Notes: generated by a model from the sequence alone, not told the origin. Shown: positions 1 to 9,365, counted from the stretch's first letter. The stretch is 64,000 nucleotides of DNA from Hydrocarboniphaga effusa AP103 (GCF_000271305.1 NZ_AKGD01000004.1:1-64000); one strand, 5' to 3'. Program-made: numbers and translations.

Positions 1-45
1 AAGCTCCATGAAGCTCGCTCCTATGCGGGTCTTTGAGTGACAGGA

Positions 46-435
46 CTACGGTGAAGAGGGGGACGGCGCCGCTGCAGCGGGAGCCGGGGTTTTGGCACGC
101 TGCGCTGCTGCAAGCGCCTCGTAATACTCGACTTGGCGCGAAAAGACACGCTTGTCGACCGGCTCGAGGTCGAGACTCAGCAGACGGGCGGGACGATCGA
201 TGTCGACTTCAGCCGCCGCATTGCGCCAGGGGGTGATGTAGAGGCCGATCGGCGATTCGCGGTCGCCGATGATGGTGGTGCCGTCGCTGCCGGGCTTGGG
301 CGCGGCTTTGGCGGTATCGACGGCCGGCGCTTCGGGCTGCGCGGTGTTGACGGCGGGTTTCTCGTTCTGCGCCTGGGCGGGGCCGCACAGCGCCCACAGC
401 AAGGCCGGAATCAGGAGGCGGATTCGGATGCTCAC
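46..435 (-). CDS. Small exported protein of unknown function
   Basis: A 129-residue protein that I do not recognise. Residues 1-22 form a signal peptide ending in AQA, so it should be periplasmic. The rest is Ala/Pro-rich at both ends, with a more structured centre around residues 57-85 containing ESPIGLYITPW. The start is a GTG that overlaps the stop of the preceding gene (GTGA), which indicates translational coupling. It is the last of five co-oriented envelope genes visible here, and the operon may continue past the left edge. Function is unknown; context suggests a partner of the TPR lipoproteins upstream. Confidence 0.75.
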   Translation of the reverse strand: MSIRIRLLIPALLWALCGPAQAQNEKPAVNTAQPEAPAVDTAKAAPKPGSDGTTIIGDRESPIGLYITPWRNAAAEVDIDRPARLLSLDLEPVDKRVFSRQVEYYEALAAAQRAKTPAPAAAAPSPSSP

Positions 436-1130
436 TTGGCGGCGCCTCCGCTGGTGGCGGCCGGAGCCGGAGCGGCGGGCGCGGCGGCTTTCTGCGCGGC
501 CTCGATCTCGGCGATCCAGGCCAGCACCCGCAGGTCTTCCTTGCCGTACTGCTGCAGATACTGGCGATAGTGTGGAATCGCGTCGGCCGGGCGCTTCATG
601 TACTCGTCGAGCAGGATGCCGAGGTTCAGGTGCACGGCCGGGTAGTTCGGCTTGACCGCGAGTGCCTTCTCGTAGGCTTGTTGGGCCATCGGGTAGTTGC
701 CGCTCTCGCGATAGACGATGCCGAGCCAGTTGAACGCGGCCGCATTCTGCGGGTTGCTCGTCGCCGCCTTGTTGAAGGCCGAAGTCGCGATCTGCAGGCG
801 GTTGGACTTGGCGTAAATGATGCCGAGGTTCATCTGCGGGCCCGTGAAGTCCGGGAAATCCTGCGCAAGCTTCAGGAAGGCCGCTTCGGCTTCGGCGGTC
901 TTCTTCGTGCGCATGAGTTCCAGCGAGGCCTTGAAGCGGTCCTCCGGATTGCCTTTTTCGGCGGCAGCCTGGTCGGCGGCCGTTTTCTCGGCCTCGGCGG
1001 CGGCCTTGTCCGCAGGCGTTTCGGCGGCCGGCCGCGCCGGCTTGCTGGACGGACGCGTGCCGACGCTGCCGCCGCAGGCGGCCAGCGTCAGCATCAGGGC
1101 GGCTGCCAGCAGCCGGCTCGCGACCGTCAT
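432..1130 (-). CDS. TPR-containing lipoprotein
   Basis: About 232 residues. The chosen ATG gives an N-terminal lipoprotein signal with lipobox LAAC followed by GGS, so it is probably anchored to the outer membrane. A Lys/Glu/Ala-rich linker follows. Then come at least four TPR helices (AEAAFLKLAQDFPDF, AAFNWLGIVYRESGNY, AQQAYEKALAVKPNY, AVHLNLGILL), which usually hold protein complexes together. An in-frame ATG at 1151 would add seven residues and overlap the preceding gene; 1130 is preferred because it places the signal sequence at the terminus. It lies 4 bp after the stop of the 949-residue TPR lipoprotein. Precise role is unknown. Confidence 0.8.
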   Translation of the reverse strand: MTVASRLLAAALMLTLAACGGSVGTRPSSKPARPAAETPADKAAAEAEKTAADQAAAEKGNPEDRFKASLELMRTKKTAEAEAAFLKLAQDFPDFTGPQMNLGIIYAKSNRLQIATSAFNKAATSNPQNAAAFNWLGIVYRESGNYPMAQQAYEKALAVKPNYPAVHLNLGILLDEYMKRPADAIPHYRQYLQQYGKEDLRVLAWIAEIEAAQKAAAPAAPAPAATSGGAAK

Positions 1131-1134
1131 GGTC

Positions 1135-3984
1135 TTAGCGCAGGGTTTCATAAATCTCCTCGCCCTGTTCGCGTTTGGCGTACTTGCCCGGCGCGATCTG
1201 GGCCAGCGCCTTGTAGCTCTTGGCGACCCATTCGTCGTAGATGCCCTGCGGAATGCGGCGCAGATTGGATTCGTGGGCCTCGATGGCTTTTTCCTCGAAC
1301 GGGAAGGCCTGCTCTTCGAGCAGCAGGTTGTACTGCTCGAGTTCCAGGCCCGACAGGTTGCGCGGACGCTCGGAATCGTTCAGCGACTTGGCGAAATCCA
1401 GCTGCAGCACGCCGAGCTCGTAGGTCGCGGCGGTGGTCACGTCGGCGAAGCCGTAGGTGCCGGCACGGTTGAACGACTGGATCGCCGCTTCGACGGCCTT
1501 CTGTTTGGCCGGCAGCGATTTCTCGATCGGCAGCGTGATGCGCAGCGTCTTGGCCTGGGCCGCGCTGAGGCGGCCGATTTCGAGGCTGGACTTGGCGGCC
1601 AGGGCGCGAGTCGCATCCGTGCGTTCGCCGCCGGCGGCCGCGTCGGCATTGACGATCTCGCGCAGCCAGAACAGCTCCTGCTCGCTGTTGCGGCCGTCAC
1701 GTGCGATTTCGACGAGGCGATTGCGCGCCTGCATCGAGCGATCGAGCGGGCGAGGGAAGGCCCCGACGTAGGACTGGTACGCAGGCCCGGACTGGGCCGG
1801 CAGCTTGGCCTCGTCGTAAAGCGTGGCCGTAAGCCAGGCCGCTTCCTGGCGCACCTGCGGGGACTCGGTCTGGCGCTGGGCGATGCGCGCGTACGCGCCC
1901 GCGGCCTGCGCCGGCTTGTTGTCCTTCTGGTAGGACATCGCGAGCTTCTTGTCGACGTCCGGGACCAGGTTGTTGCTCGGGAAACGCGTGCGGAAGTTCT
2001 CGAGCGTCTTGGCGGCCGTGGGCCAGTCTTCCATGTCGACCAGGCTAGAGGCCGCGTCGTACTCGGCGTTCGGGCGAATGCCGGCGTCCGGCACCACTTC
2101 GCCGAGGCGCAGGAAGTGGCCGACGGCGCCGCGCAGGTTGCCCGCGGCGCGCGCTTCTTCGCCCTGCTTGTAGATCGAGGCGGCGAGCTGATCGGACACT
2201 TCGCGGCGCTGCGGCGCATTCGCGGCCGTGAGCTTGAGCTCCGAGGCGAAGGCCGCTTCGGCCTCCGGGTAGCGCTTTTGCGCGAACTGCGAGTCGCCGA
2301 TCACGCTGTAGGCGATGCGCTGCAGATCCGAGGTGGCGCTCGGCTTGTTCGTGAGCACGCGCTGGGCGACGCCGATGGCTTCGTCGAGCGCCTTGAGCTC
2401 GTACAAATCCTCGGCCGCCTGGGTGAGCACCTTGAGCTTCTCGGGGTGGTACTCGAAACGATCGGCGAGCTTGACGCCCGAATCGACCGCCAGCCGCAGA
2501 GCAGCCGGGCGCTGGGCGGCCGGCACTTCCTTGGCATGCTTCTCATAGGCCTGGAACGAGGCCAGCGCCGCATCGGCCGTCTTCGGATGCGGCTTGTAGT
2601 CGTAGGCGGTGCGCGCGTACTGCTCGGCCGCCTGCTGCGTCTTGCCGCCGTCGAGCAGCGCGTCGGCGAACAGCATGTTGATCTCGGGCGCCTTCGGATC
2701 GGTCGGGAAGACCTCGAGAATGCGCTGGTACCACTTGGCCGCGACGAGGAAATCGCCCTGGCGCTTGGCTTTGTCGGACTGTGCGAGCGCGTGATAGTGG
2801 CGCGCCAGATCCTCCATGTGCTTGCGCAGCTCGGTCAGCACCGCCTCGGTGGCGGGACGGCCGCTCCAGTACGCGGCCTGCGGATCGTAGACGGTGGCGT
2901 AGCGTTCCTTCTCGCGGATCACGAGATCGCGGAAGCCGCCCTGTTCGTACGCGGTGATGACCTGCGACTGGAACACCGGCGCGAGCGCATGCGTCGGATA
3001 GCGCTGCGTGAACGCGGCGAAGGCCTCGGCCGCGTCGGTGTAGCGCTCGCGTTCGAGCAGCAGCTTGCCGAGCGCGTCATAGACCAGCGGGAAGAAGCGC
3101 GCATCGCCGTGCTTCTGGAAATACTCGTTTGCCGCGACGCCGCCGCCCTGGGCGGCCAGCGACAGCGAGACCACGCGCAGCGAATCCTTGACGAGGTCAC
3201 TCTTGCCTTTCTTCGCGGCGGAGACGGCGGCTTCGCTGTCCTTGAGTTCGCCGGGCGGCAGCTCGCGATCGAGCACTTCGAAGAAGTTGCCGATCGCGGC
3301 GTCGTACTTGGCCTGGCGATACAGCGACCAGCCGTACTTGTACTGCGCGGGCTCGTAGAACGGCGTCGCCTCGCGCAGATCCATCACGATGCGGTATTCG
3401 CCCTCGGCCTCGGTGAAGCGCTCGCGCACGAACAGCAGCTCGGCACGGCGAAAATGCGCGTCGCCGCCGAGCTTGGACTGCGGGAATTCGCTGTTGAGCT
3501 TGGCCAGCGTCTTGATGGCACCGTCGGTATCGCCGCTGTTCTGCTGCGCACGGGCGAGCTGGTACAGCACGCGATCGTTGTTCGGATCGCCCGGACGCTC
3601 CTTGAGCAGCTGCTCGTAGGTGCCCATCGACTTGGCGAGCTGGGCCGCGCTGTCATCGCCGCCACCTTTGAGATCGTCGGTCTGCACCTGCAAGTCGGCC
3701 ATGCGACGCATCGCCTCGGCGCGCGTCGCGTCGTCGGGTGCGAGTTCGAGCAGCTTCTTGTAGTTGGCGATGGCCTTGTCGGGATCGGGCGCAACCGGAT
3801 CGCTGCGCTGGATGTGCAGCTTCTGCGCGGCCGGCTGCTCCTTCTTGATCGTCTCGCGGATCGACGGAGCCGCGTCCTTGACCACGGCGGGCGTGCCGCC
3901 GCAGGCCGACAGCAGCAGCGCGGCGCTCGCCGCGCCGATCAAGGGATGTGCCGAAACGGACAGCAACGGTCGAAGGCGCATCAT
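1135..3984 (-). CDS. Large TPR lipoprotein (949 aa)
   Basis: Residues 1-28 form a lipoprotein signal with lipobox LSAC before GGTP. The remainder is almost entirely tandem TPR-like helical pairs, for example KAIANYKKLLELAPDD near residue 70 and KAKRQGDFLVAAKWYQRILE mid-protein. Such long solenoids occur in outer-membrane assembly or motility scaffolds, including Glt/Agl-type machinery; that link is an inference from architecture only. The start codon overlaps the previous stop as ATGA, so translation is coupled. No catalytic motif is visible. It is the largest gene of the five-gene envelope operon and probably its structural core. Confidence 0.8.
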   Translation of the reverse strand: MMRLRPLLSVSAHPLIGAASAALLLSACGGTPAVVKDAAPSIRETIKKEQPAAQKLHIQRSDPVAPDPDKAIANYKKLLELAPDDATRAEAMRRMADLQVQTDDLKGGGDDSAAQLAKSMGTYEQLLKERPGDPNNDRVLYQLARAQQNSGDTDGAIKTLAKLNSEFPQSKLGGDAHFRRAELLFVRERFTEAEGEYRIVMDLREATPFYEPAQYKYGWSLYRQAKYDAAIGNFFEVLDRELPPGELKDSEAAVSAAKKGKSDLVKDSLRVVSLSLAAQGGGVAANEYFQKHGDARFFPLVYDALGKLLLERERYTDAAEAFAAFTQRYPTHALAPVFQSQVITAYEQGGFRDLVIREKERYATVYDPQAAYWSGRPATEAVLTELRKHMEDLARHYHALAQSDKAKRQGDFLVAAKWYQRILEVFPTDPKAPEINMLFADALLDGGKTQQAAEQYARTAYDYKPHPKTADAALASFQAYEKHAKEVPAAQRPAALRLAVDSGVKLADRFEYHPEKLKVLTQAAEDLYELKALDEAIGVAQRVLTNKPSATSDLQRIAYSVIGDSQFAQKRYPEAEAAFASELKLTAANAPQRREVSDQLAASIYKQGEEARAAGNLRGAVGHFLRLGEVVPDAGIRPNAEYDAASSLVDMEDWPTAAKTLENFRTRFPSNNLVPDVDKKLAMSYQKDNKPAQAAGAYARIAQRQTESPQVRQEAAWLTATLYDEAKLPAQSGPAYQSYVGAFPRPLDRSMQARNRLVEIARDGRNSEQELFWLREIVNADAAAGGERTDATRALAAKSSLEIGRLSAAQAKTLRITLPIEKSLPAKQKAVEAAIQSFNRAGTYGFADVTTAATYELGVLQLDFAKSLNDSERPRNLSGLELEQYNLLLEEQAFPFEEKAIEAHESNLRRIPQGIYDEWVAKSYKALAQIAPGKYAKREQGEEIYETLR

Positions 3985-5831
3985 TTCTTGATCTCGTACT
4001 CGTCGGGTTCGTCGACGCTGCCCAGCGGACGGTCATAGAGACGGGCCAGCGCGAAGCGGGCCTCCACCAGATACTTCTCGATCAGCGTCTTCTGCGACTT
4101 GAGTTCGGTGCTCGCCATCTCCTGCAGCAGGCGGCCCTGCTCGTCGCCCATCTTGATCAGCGCCGGCTTGAGCGAGTCGAGGCGCTTGCGCAGGTCGCCG
4201 ACCTGCTCGAAGGTTCCGCGAAACACCTGCGGATCGGGTGGATTGGCGAGCTTGAGCTCGGGCGCGCGCAGCGGCGGCATGACGACCGCGCGATCGTAGC
4301 GCCCGGGCTCGGCGAGGTTGATCTCAGTGGCAAGCTTGATGTTCACGCCGCTGCGCAGCTCGGTCCGGTTTTCCTTGGCGCGCGAGAACAGGATGCCGGT
4401 GTCGACGGTGCCACGGCTGGCACCCGTGGAATAGCCTTTCTCGACGTCCGTCAGGCGCTTTTCCCAGGCTTCGAGATTGCGTTGCAGCAGGCGCGCATCG
4501 CGATAATTCTTGAGCGCTTCGGCGAAGCGATGCTCGGCGAGCATCGTCTGCAGGTAATAGGTCTCGGGCGCGTCCGGCAGGTCCTTGAGTTCCCAGTTCC
4601 AGCCCGATTCGGCGTCGACTTCGCGCTTGATGATCGTATCGATCATGCGATTGCTGCGAATCGCGGCGAGTGCCTTGTCGGTGCGCTCGCGCGCGGCTTC
4701 GAGGCGTTCGATGGCCTGCTCGTAATAGCTGCGCGCCTGCTCGTGGGCGCCGACCTGGTCGAGCGCATACGGAACGGCGAGCCAGCTCTCCTGTACGGCC
4801 GGGTCCTGCGGATCGCGGTCTATCAGCAGCAGCCAGACCGACAGCGCACGATCCATCGCCTCCGCCTGGTCGCTAGACCCGAGCGAACGCCTGAAATGGC
4901 GCTTGCGCATCGAATCGTCGTCGACCTGACCGCGACGCAGCAGCACGCCGAGCGTCGAGAACGAAGCGAACGGATCGCGCTGCTTGTCCGAGCTGCCGTC
5001 TTCGAGATCGACGCGCTTGGCGCGCTCGCCATTGGGCAGCAGCTCCGCCCAGCCCAGGCCGAGCAGGGCGCGGTTGGAAAACGGGCCTTCGACGCGCACG
5101 CGCTGCAGGATCGGCTTGGCGGCGGCCGCCTGCTGGTTCTGCAGAAAATCCCAGCCCAGCGTCAGGTTGGCCTTGTCGGCGAGCGCGAGCGTGTCGCGAT
5201 CGCTGGGGGCGAGCTTGCCGACGCGGTCGAGCACGGTGTGGCCTTGTTCCGCACGTTTTTCACGCAGCAGGCCGACGCCGAGGTTGTAGCGCGTGTACTC
5301 ACTCTGGTCGTCGCCGTTCTTCGGCGCGGTGAGCACTTCGACGGCGTCGGCATTGCGGCCCTGTTCGAGCAGCACCTTGGCGAGCAAGTCCTGCCATTCG
5401 ATCAGCAGTTCCTTGGGCAGGCCTTCGCGAATCCTGAGCAGGCGGGCGCGCGATTCGGGCAGGTAGCCGCGCGTATATTCGAAGCGCGCTTCCTTGAGCT
5501 GGGCGCGCGCGAGCTGCAGCGGGTCGGAAGTACCCTGCGAGAGTGCCTCGTAGATCGCATCGGCGCGCTCGCGCAGACCGAACGACAGGTAGTTGTCGGC
5601 GAGCAGCCACGGAAACTGCACGTCGCTCGATCGTCCGGCCTCGGCCTGCACGCGCAGCAGTTCGACCGACGCCGACATGTGGCGCTTGTCTTCGCCGAGG
5701 AAACGGGCCGAGCGGATGCGTGGATCGTTGTCGTCCCCGGGCTTGTAGAAGTTGGCCGCGGCCTGGGCGCTGCCGGCCGAGAGCACGAACGCGCCGAACG
5801 CGAGCGCGAAGCGGTTGCGACGCAGGTTCAT
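3981..5831 (-). CDS. Exported TPR protein (616 aa)
   Basis: A Sec signal peptide (hydrophobic stretch, cleavage after GSAQA) precedes a helical protein. TPR-like pairs lie in the first half (WLLADNYLSFGLRERADAIYEAL, ARFEYTRGYLPESRARLLRI) and a charged, probably coiled-coil segment near the C-terminus (LRKRLDSLKPALIKMGDEQG). No lipobox is seen, so it is predicted periplasmic. The start at 5831 gives a TGATG overlap with the preceding stop and puts the signal peptide at the N-terminus; an upstream ATG at 5849 is possible. It sits between a small exported protein and the 949-residue lipoprotein. Function is not assigned. Confidence 0.78.
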   Translation of the reverse strand: MNLRRNRFALAFGAFVLSAGSAQAAANFYKPGDDNDPRIRSARFLGEDKRHMSASVELLRVQAEAGRSSDVQFPWLLADNYLSFGLRERADAIYEALSQGTSDPLQLARAQLKEARFEYTRGYLPESRARLLRIREGLPKELLIEWQDLLAKVLLEQGRNADAVEVLTAPKNGDDQSEYTRYNLGVGLLREKRAEQGHTVLDRVGKLAPSDRDTLALADKANLTLGWDFLQNQQAAAAKPILQRVRVEGPFSNRALLGLGWAELLPNGERAKRVDLEDGSSDKQRDPFASFSTLGVLLRRGQVDDDSMRKRHFRRSLGSSDQAEAMDRALSVWLLLIDRDPQDPAVQESWLAVPYALDQVGAHEQARSYYEQAIERLEAARERTDKALAAIRSNRMIDTIIKREVDAESGWNWELKDLPDAPETYYLQTMLAEHRFAEALKNYRDARLLQRNLEAWEKRLTDVEKGYSTGASRGTVDTGILFSRAKENRTELRSGVNIKLATEINLAEPGRYDRAVVMPPLRAPELKLANPPDPQVFRGTFEQVGDLRKRLDSLKPALIKMGDEQGRLLQEMASTELKSQKTLIEKYLVEARFALARLYDRPLGSVDEPDEYEIKK

Positions 5832-6418
5832 CACTTGGATGCTCTCCACTCCTGCAGGCGCAGCACCGGCTTGCCACCGCGACGGGCCTTGCCGACGACG
5901 AGTTCCAGCGTGGTCGCGCTCAGTGCCTTGTCGAACACCGCATCGATGCGATCGGCGATGACCGGCTCGCCCTCTTTGGCGTCGGCGTACTGGGCAACGA
6001 AATCGGCGCTGATCTTGTGTGCGCCCTTGGAGACGTTGAAGCGGCCCAGGCGCTGCAATCCGCGGCTGCGGACCAGCGCGCGCGAATCCGAATCCTTGTA
6101 GGTGTAGGTGACCGCTTCGCCGCCGTCGATCGAGACCGTGATGCGCTGCAGCAGCAGGGCCTGCGTCTCCACGCTGACGTAGACCTCGACACGGGAATGC
6201 TCGGGATACAGGTAGTTCTCTTCGGCGATCAATGCGTCTCGGTTGAACTGCAGCACCTCATCCTTGAGCGCCTGGATGTTCTGGTCGAGCAGCAGGGCTT
6301 TCTCGGAGATGGGGTCGGCCGCCATCGCGATCGCGACCGGAGCCAGGACCAGGGCCAACGTCGGCACAAGCGCAGCACAGCGGCGTCTCAAGGTCGTTAG
6401 ACCGCGAACAAGAGGCAT
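5831..6418 (-). CDS. Exported protein with coiled-coil N-region, first gene of the TPR operon
   Basis: About 195 residues from the ATG at 6418. That start gives a clear signal peptide (long hydrophobic run ending AIAMAA). A helical segment follows (EKALLLDQNIQALKDEVLQFN), then a beta-rich domain (VEVYVSVETQALLLQRITVSIDGGEAVTYTY). A longer frame from 6481 adds 21 residues without signal-like character. It heads the five-gene cluster and ends in a TGATG overlap with the next gene. I cannot name the family. It looks like an auxiliary periplasmic protein of the same envelope machine as the TPR proteins. Confidence 0.7.
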   Translation of the reverse strand: MPLVRGLTTLRRRCAALVPTLALVLAPVAIAMAADPISEKALLLDQNIQALKDEVLQFNRDALIAEENYLYPEHSRVEVYVSVETQALLLQRITVSIDGGEAVTYTYKDSDSRALVRSRGLQRLGRFNVSKGAHKISADFVAQYADAKEGEPVIADRIDAVFDKALSATTLELVVGKARRGGKPVLRLQEWRASK

Positions 6419-6515
6419 CAGGAATGGGGTCTCGAAATTTGGCCCGAGTGTATCAGGGGGCATATCGGGCTGGGCATGCATATGCTGCCGCAGTCAGGTC
6501 TTGTCCGCTCGCTCC

Positions 6516-7325
6516 TCAAAGCTCGCCGGGCGGTCGGAAATGATCCTTCCATCGGCGCAAACTTGCAAAGACCTGCACCGGATCGCCGGAGCCTGGAGGC
6601 TCGGGCGCATGGTCTGCAATTCCGGGGCGGGCCGAGCGCAGGAAAGGGTTCACGCGGCGCTCGCGTCCGATCGTCGAAGGCAGGGTCGGGCGGTTGTGCC
6701 GACGTAGATCCTGGGCCTCGCGAATCGCTGACGCGATGTCAGAATTTTCTGACTCCACGGCGAGCGCAAATGCCAGGTTGGAGAGCGTGTATTCATGGGC
6801 GCAGTAAACCGCCGTGCGCTCGGGCAGCGCGGCGAGCCGGGACAGCGACGCGTGCATCTGCTCGGGCGTGCCTTCGAACAGCCGGCCGCAGCCGCCGTAG
6901 AACAAGGTATCGCCGCAGAAGAGCGCGCCGAGATCGGCAAAGTGATACGCGATGTGCCCGAGCGTGTGCCCGGGCACCGCGATCACCTCGGCCCGATGGC
7001 CGAGCACCTCGATGCGGTCGCCGTCGTTCAGCAAATGCGTGAGCGTGCCGATGCGCGGCTGCTCCGCCTGCGGGCCGTAGACGGGCACCGCGCGACGCTC
7101 CAGCAACTGTGCAATGCCGCCGACATGATCCCCGTGATGATGCGTGACGATCACCGCATCGAGCGCCAGCCGGCGCCGATCGAGCTCCGCGATCACCGGT
7201 GCCGCATCTCCTGGGTCGACGACGACGGCCCGGCTGCCGCGAGCGAGCAGCCAGATGTAGTTGTCGTTGAAGGCCGGGATCGGCGTGATTTCGATCGGCG
7301 TGATCTCGATGGCGGGCGTCGACAT
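6516..7325 (-). CDS. gloB: Hydroxyacylglutathione hydrolase (glyoxalase II)
   Basis: Hydrolyses S-lactoylglutathione to lactate and glutathione, the second step of methylglyoxal detoxification in the cytoplasm. The metallo-beta-lactamase metal motif THHHGDH is at residues 61-67. It is followed by PGHTLGHIAYH and CGDTLFYGGCGRLFEG, then HEYT, all typical of GloB. Length (269 aa) is slightly above the usual 250-260. The ATG at 7325 is chosen because the conserved ITPIPAFNDNYIW starts soon after it; the frame extends to 7361. The N-terminus carries a duplicated EITPI. It is divergent from a methyltransferase gene, as in many gammaproteobacteria. Confidence 0.95.
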   Translation of the reverse strand: MSTPAIEITPIEITPIPAFNDNYIWLLARGSRAVVVDPGDAAPVIAELDRRRLALDAVIVTHHHGDHVGGIAQLLERRAVPVYGPQAEQPRIGTLTHLLNDGDRIEVLGHRAEVIAVPGHTLGHIAYHFADLGALFCGDTLFYGGCGRLFEGTPEQMHASLSRLAALPERTAVYCAHEYTLSNLAFALAVESENSDIASAIREAQDLRRHNRPTLPSTIGRERRVNPFLRSARPGIADHAPEPPGSGDPVQVFASLRRWKDHFRPPGEL

Positions 7326-7360
7326 GGCTAAGATGGTCTGTGTATCAATCGCATGAGTCA

Positions 7361-8137
7361 ATGATGCCGTTTTCGTCGTTGCGTCCAGCCCGGGTTCCGT
7401 TCAATCGCTACACCTTGTCGCTGTGGCTGCGCTCCTCGCGCGGCAAACGGCTGATCGAGCTCGAATCGGCCGAACTGCGCCGCGTGCTGCCCGAGGTGTT
7501 CGGCCGGCATGTGCTGCAGATCGGCTCGTGGGGCCGTGGCGACGAACTGCTCGAAAGCTGCGAAACCCTGCATCACGCGGTGATCGGCACAGTGGCCGAT
7601 TTCGGCGAGCAGGCACGTTCGCTGCCCGAGGAGCTGCCGGTGCTCAGCAAGAGCGTCGACGGCGTGCTGCTGCCCCACACGCTCGAATTCAGCCAGTCGC
7701 CGCACAACGTGCTGCGCGAGGCCGCGCGCGTGCTGACCGATCGCGGCCGCCTGTTCGTACTCGGCTTCAATCCCTGGGGCGGCTGGGTGATGCGTCAGCG
7801 CATCGGGCTGGGCTATCGCGCGTTTCCGCCGCCGACGCGCTACTACGGCATCGGCCGTATCAGCGATTGGCTCGAGCTGCTCGATTTCGAAATCACCGAA
7901 GTGCGCCGCTTCAGTGTCGGCTTTCCCTGGATCGCCCCGCGCAGCCAGCACCAGAGCTGGAGCGTCGGAAGCCTGCTGTCTCCGTTCGCCGAGAACTATC
8001 TGGTGGTCGCGCGCAAGCGCGTATTGCCGGTGAACTTCGTCGGCAAGCTGCAGCGTGCGCAGGTCAAGCCGATCATCGGCGCCGCGGTGCAGGGCGCCGC
8101 GCAGTCGACCGTCTCGAGTCAGGCGGTGAACCTGTGA
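7361..8137 (+). CDS. Class I SAM-dependent methyltransferase
   Basis: A 258-residue protein with a degenerate Rossmann methyltransferase fold. [14 protein letters not shown] (residues about 51-64) corresponds to motif I, and the [24 protein letters not shown] segment is the methyltransferase_11-type post-motif. The position between gloB and rnhA/dnaQ matches the YafS-like methyltransferase of gammaproteobacteria, whose substrate is not known to me. Start: ATGs at 7361 and 7364 are better than the upstream GTG at 7340, which overlaps the divergent promoter space. Its stop overlaps the GTG of rnhA (GTGA). Confidence 0.85.
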   Translation: MMPFSSLRPARVPFNRYTLSLWLRSSRGKRLIELESAELRRVLPEVFGRHVLQIGSWGRGDELLESCETLHHAVIGTVADFGEQARSLPEELPVLSKSVDGVLLPHTLEFSQSPHNVLREAARVLTDRGRLFVLGFNPWGGWVMRQRIGLGYRAFPPPTRYYGIGRISDWLELLDFEITEVRRFSVGFPWIAPRSQHQSWSVGSLLSPFAENYLVVARKRVLPVNFVGKLQRAQVKPIIGAAVQGAAQSTVSSQAVNL

Positions 8138-8586
8138 AGGCCATCACCATCTACAGTGACGGCGCCTGCAAGGGTAATCCGGGGCCGGGCGGTTGGGGCG
8201 CGGTGTTGCGCTACGGCGCGGCCGAGAAGCGCATCAAGGGCGGCGAGCCCGGGACGACGAACAACCGCATGGAGCTCACAGCCGCGATCCAGGCGCTCGA
8301 TTCCCTGCGTGAAGCCTGCGAAGTCACCTTGTTCACCGATTCGACCTATGTCATGAAGGGCTTGAACGAATGGCTGTCGGGCTGGAAGCGGCGCGGCTGG
8401 CGCACGGCCGACGGCAAGGCGGTCAAGAACCAGGATCTGTGGGAGCGCCTGGACGCGGCCTGCGCCCGTCACAAGATCGAATGGCGCTGGGTGAAGGGGC
8501 ATAACGGCGATCCGGGCAACGAGCTTGCCGACCGGCTCGCCAACGAAGGCTGCCTGGAAGCGACGTCGCGGGTCGGTGGCGGTTAA
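8134..8586 (+). CDS. rnhA: Ribonuclease HI
   Basis: Cleaves RNA in RNA-DNA hybrids (R-loops, primers). 150 residues, the usual size. Signature [16 protein letters not shown] lies at the N-terminus with Asp9, then RMELTAA (Glu47), FTDSTYV (Asp69) and [13 protein letters not shown]. All four carboxylates of the active site are present. The start is GTG, overlapping the stop of the methyltransferase as GTGA, which implies translational coupling. dnaQ follows after a 34 bp gap that contains a repeat unit. Confidence 0.96.
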   Translation: MKAITIYSDGACKGNPGPGGWGAVLRYGAAEKRIKGGEPGTTNNRMELTAAIQALDSLREACEVTLFTDSTYVMKGLNEWLSGWKRRGWRTADGKAVKNQDLWERLDAACARHKIEWRWVKGHNGDPGNELADRLANEGCLEATSRVGGG

Positions 8587-8600
8587 GCTTCAGGCATCTT

Positions 8601-8620
8601 CCGTATCCCGTCTCCCGTCT
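8601..8620 (+). repeat. GTCTCCC/GGGAGAC repeat unit before dnaQ
   Basis: A short stretch CCGTATCCCGTCTCCCGTCT occupies most of the gap between rnhA and dnaQ and abuts the dnaQ ATG. It matches the tandem GGGAGAC/GTCTCCC element at 38619-38700. Its presence immediately before the start means dnaQ has no obvious Shine-Dalgarno sequence. Confidence 0.6.
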
Positions 8621-9352
8621 ATGCGCCAGATCGTTCTCGATACCGAAACCACCGGCCTGGAAGTCATTCAGGGCCATCGCGTCATCGAGATCGGCTGCGT
8701 CGAGCTGGTGAACCGCCGGCCGACCAACAACGATTTCCACCGCTATATCCACCCGGACGACAAGGACATCGATCCGGGCGCCGAGCAGGTGCACGGCATC
8801 AGCATGGCGTTTCTGGCCGACAAGCCGAAGTTCGTCGAACTCGGCCGCGAGCTCTGGGACTATCTGGCCGGCTCCGAACTGGTGATCCACAACGCGGCCT
8901 TCGATATCGGCTTTCTCGACGCGGAGTTCCAGCGCCTGGGCATCAACCGGAAGCTCTCCGAGGTCTGCTCGGTGGTCGATACGGTAGCGCTCGCGCGTCG
9001 CCTGCATCCGGGCCAGAAGGTGAACCTCGACGCGCTCTGCCGGCGCTACGCGGTCGACGCTTCGCATCGCGATTTCCACGGCGCGCTGCTCGACGCCCGC
9101 CTGCTCGCCGACGTCTACCTGGCGATGACCGGTGGCCAGTCCGCACTCGGTCTCGACGACAGCAGCGCGCAGGCCGGCGCGCAGCGGCGCTCGCGCTTCG
9201 TCGAACTGCTGGGCGCGATCGAGGCCCCGCTGCGCGTGATCCGCGTCGGCGAGAACGAGCAGGCCGCGCATCTCGACCGGCTCAAGACCATCGACAAGAA
9301 ATCGGGTGGCAAGCTGATCTGGGCGGACGAGTTGCCGCCCGCTGTCCACTGA
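8621..9352 (+). CDS. dnaQ: DNA polymerase III epsilon subunit (3'-5' proofreading exonuclease)
   Basis: Proofreading subunit of the replicative polymerase. 243 residues. The DEDDh exonuclease motifs are present: LDTETTGLE at residues 6-14 (Asp7, Glu9), HNAAFDIGFLD, and HRDFHGALLDARLLADV with the catalytic His and final Asp. The C-terminal tail after about residue 180 is the polymerase (alpha)-binding part. ATG 8621 is chosen because the exonuclease motif starts there; the frame is open back to 8525 inside rnhA. The rnhA-dnaQ pairing is conserved in gammaproteobacteria, though there the two are often divergent; here they are co-directional. Confidence 0.95.
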   Translation: MRQIVLDTETTGLEVIQGHRVIEIGCVELVNRRPTNNDFHRYIHPDDKDIDPGAEQVHGISMAFLADKPKFVELGRELWDYLAGSELVIHNAAFDIGFLDAEFQRLGINRKLSEVCSVVDTVALARRLHPGQKVNLDALCRRYAVDASHRDFHGALLDARLLADVYLAMTGGQSALGLDDSSAQAGAQRRSRFVELLGAIEAPLRVIRVGENEQAAHLDRLKTIDKKSGGKLIWADELPPAVH

Positions 9353-9365
9353 GCTGGCGCGGGGG

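Noticed and set aside
817..4038. Very long open frame (over 1000 codons) on the plus strand opposite the 949-aa TPR gene
   Set aside because: Arg/Leu/Gly-rich translation with no recognisable domain; typical antisense shadow in high-GC codon-biased DNA. The minus-strand protein has signal peptide and TPR repeats.
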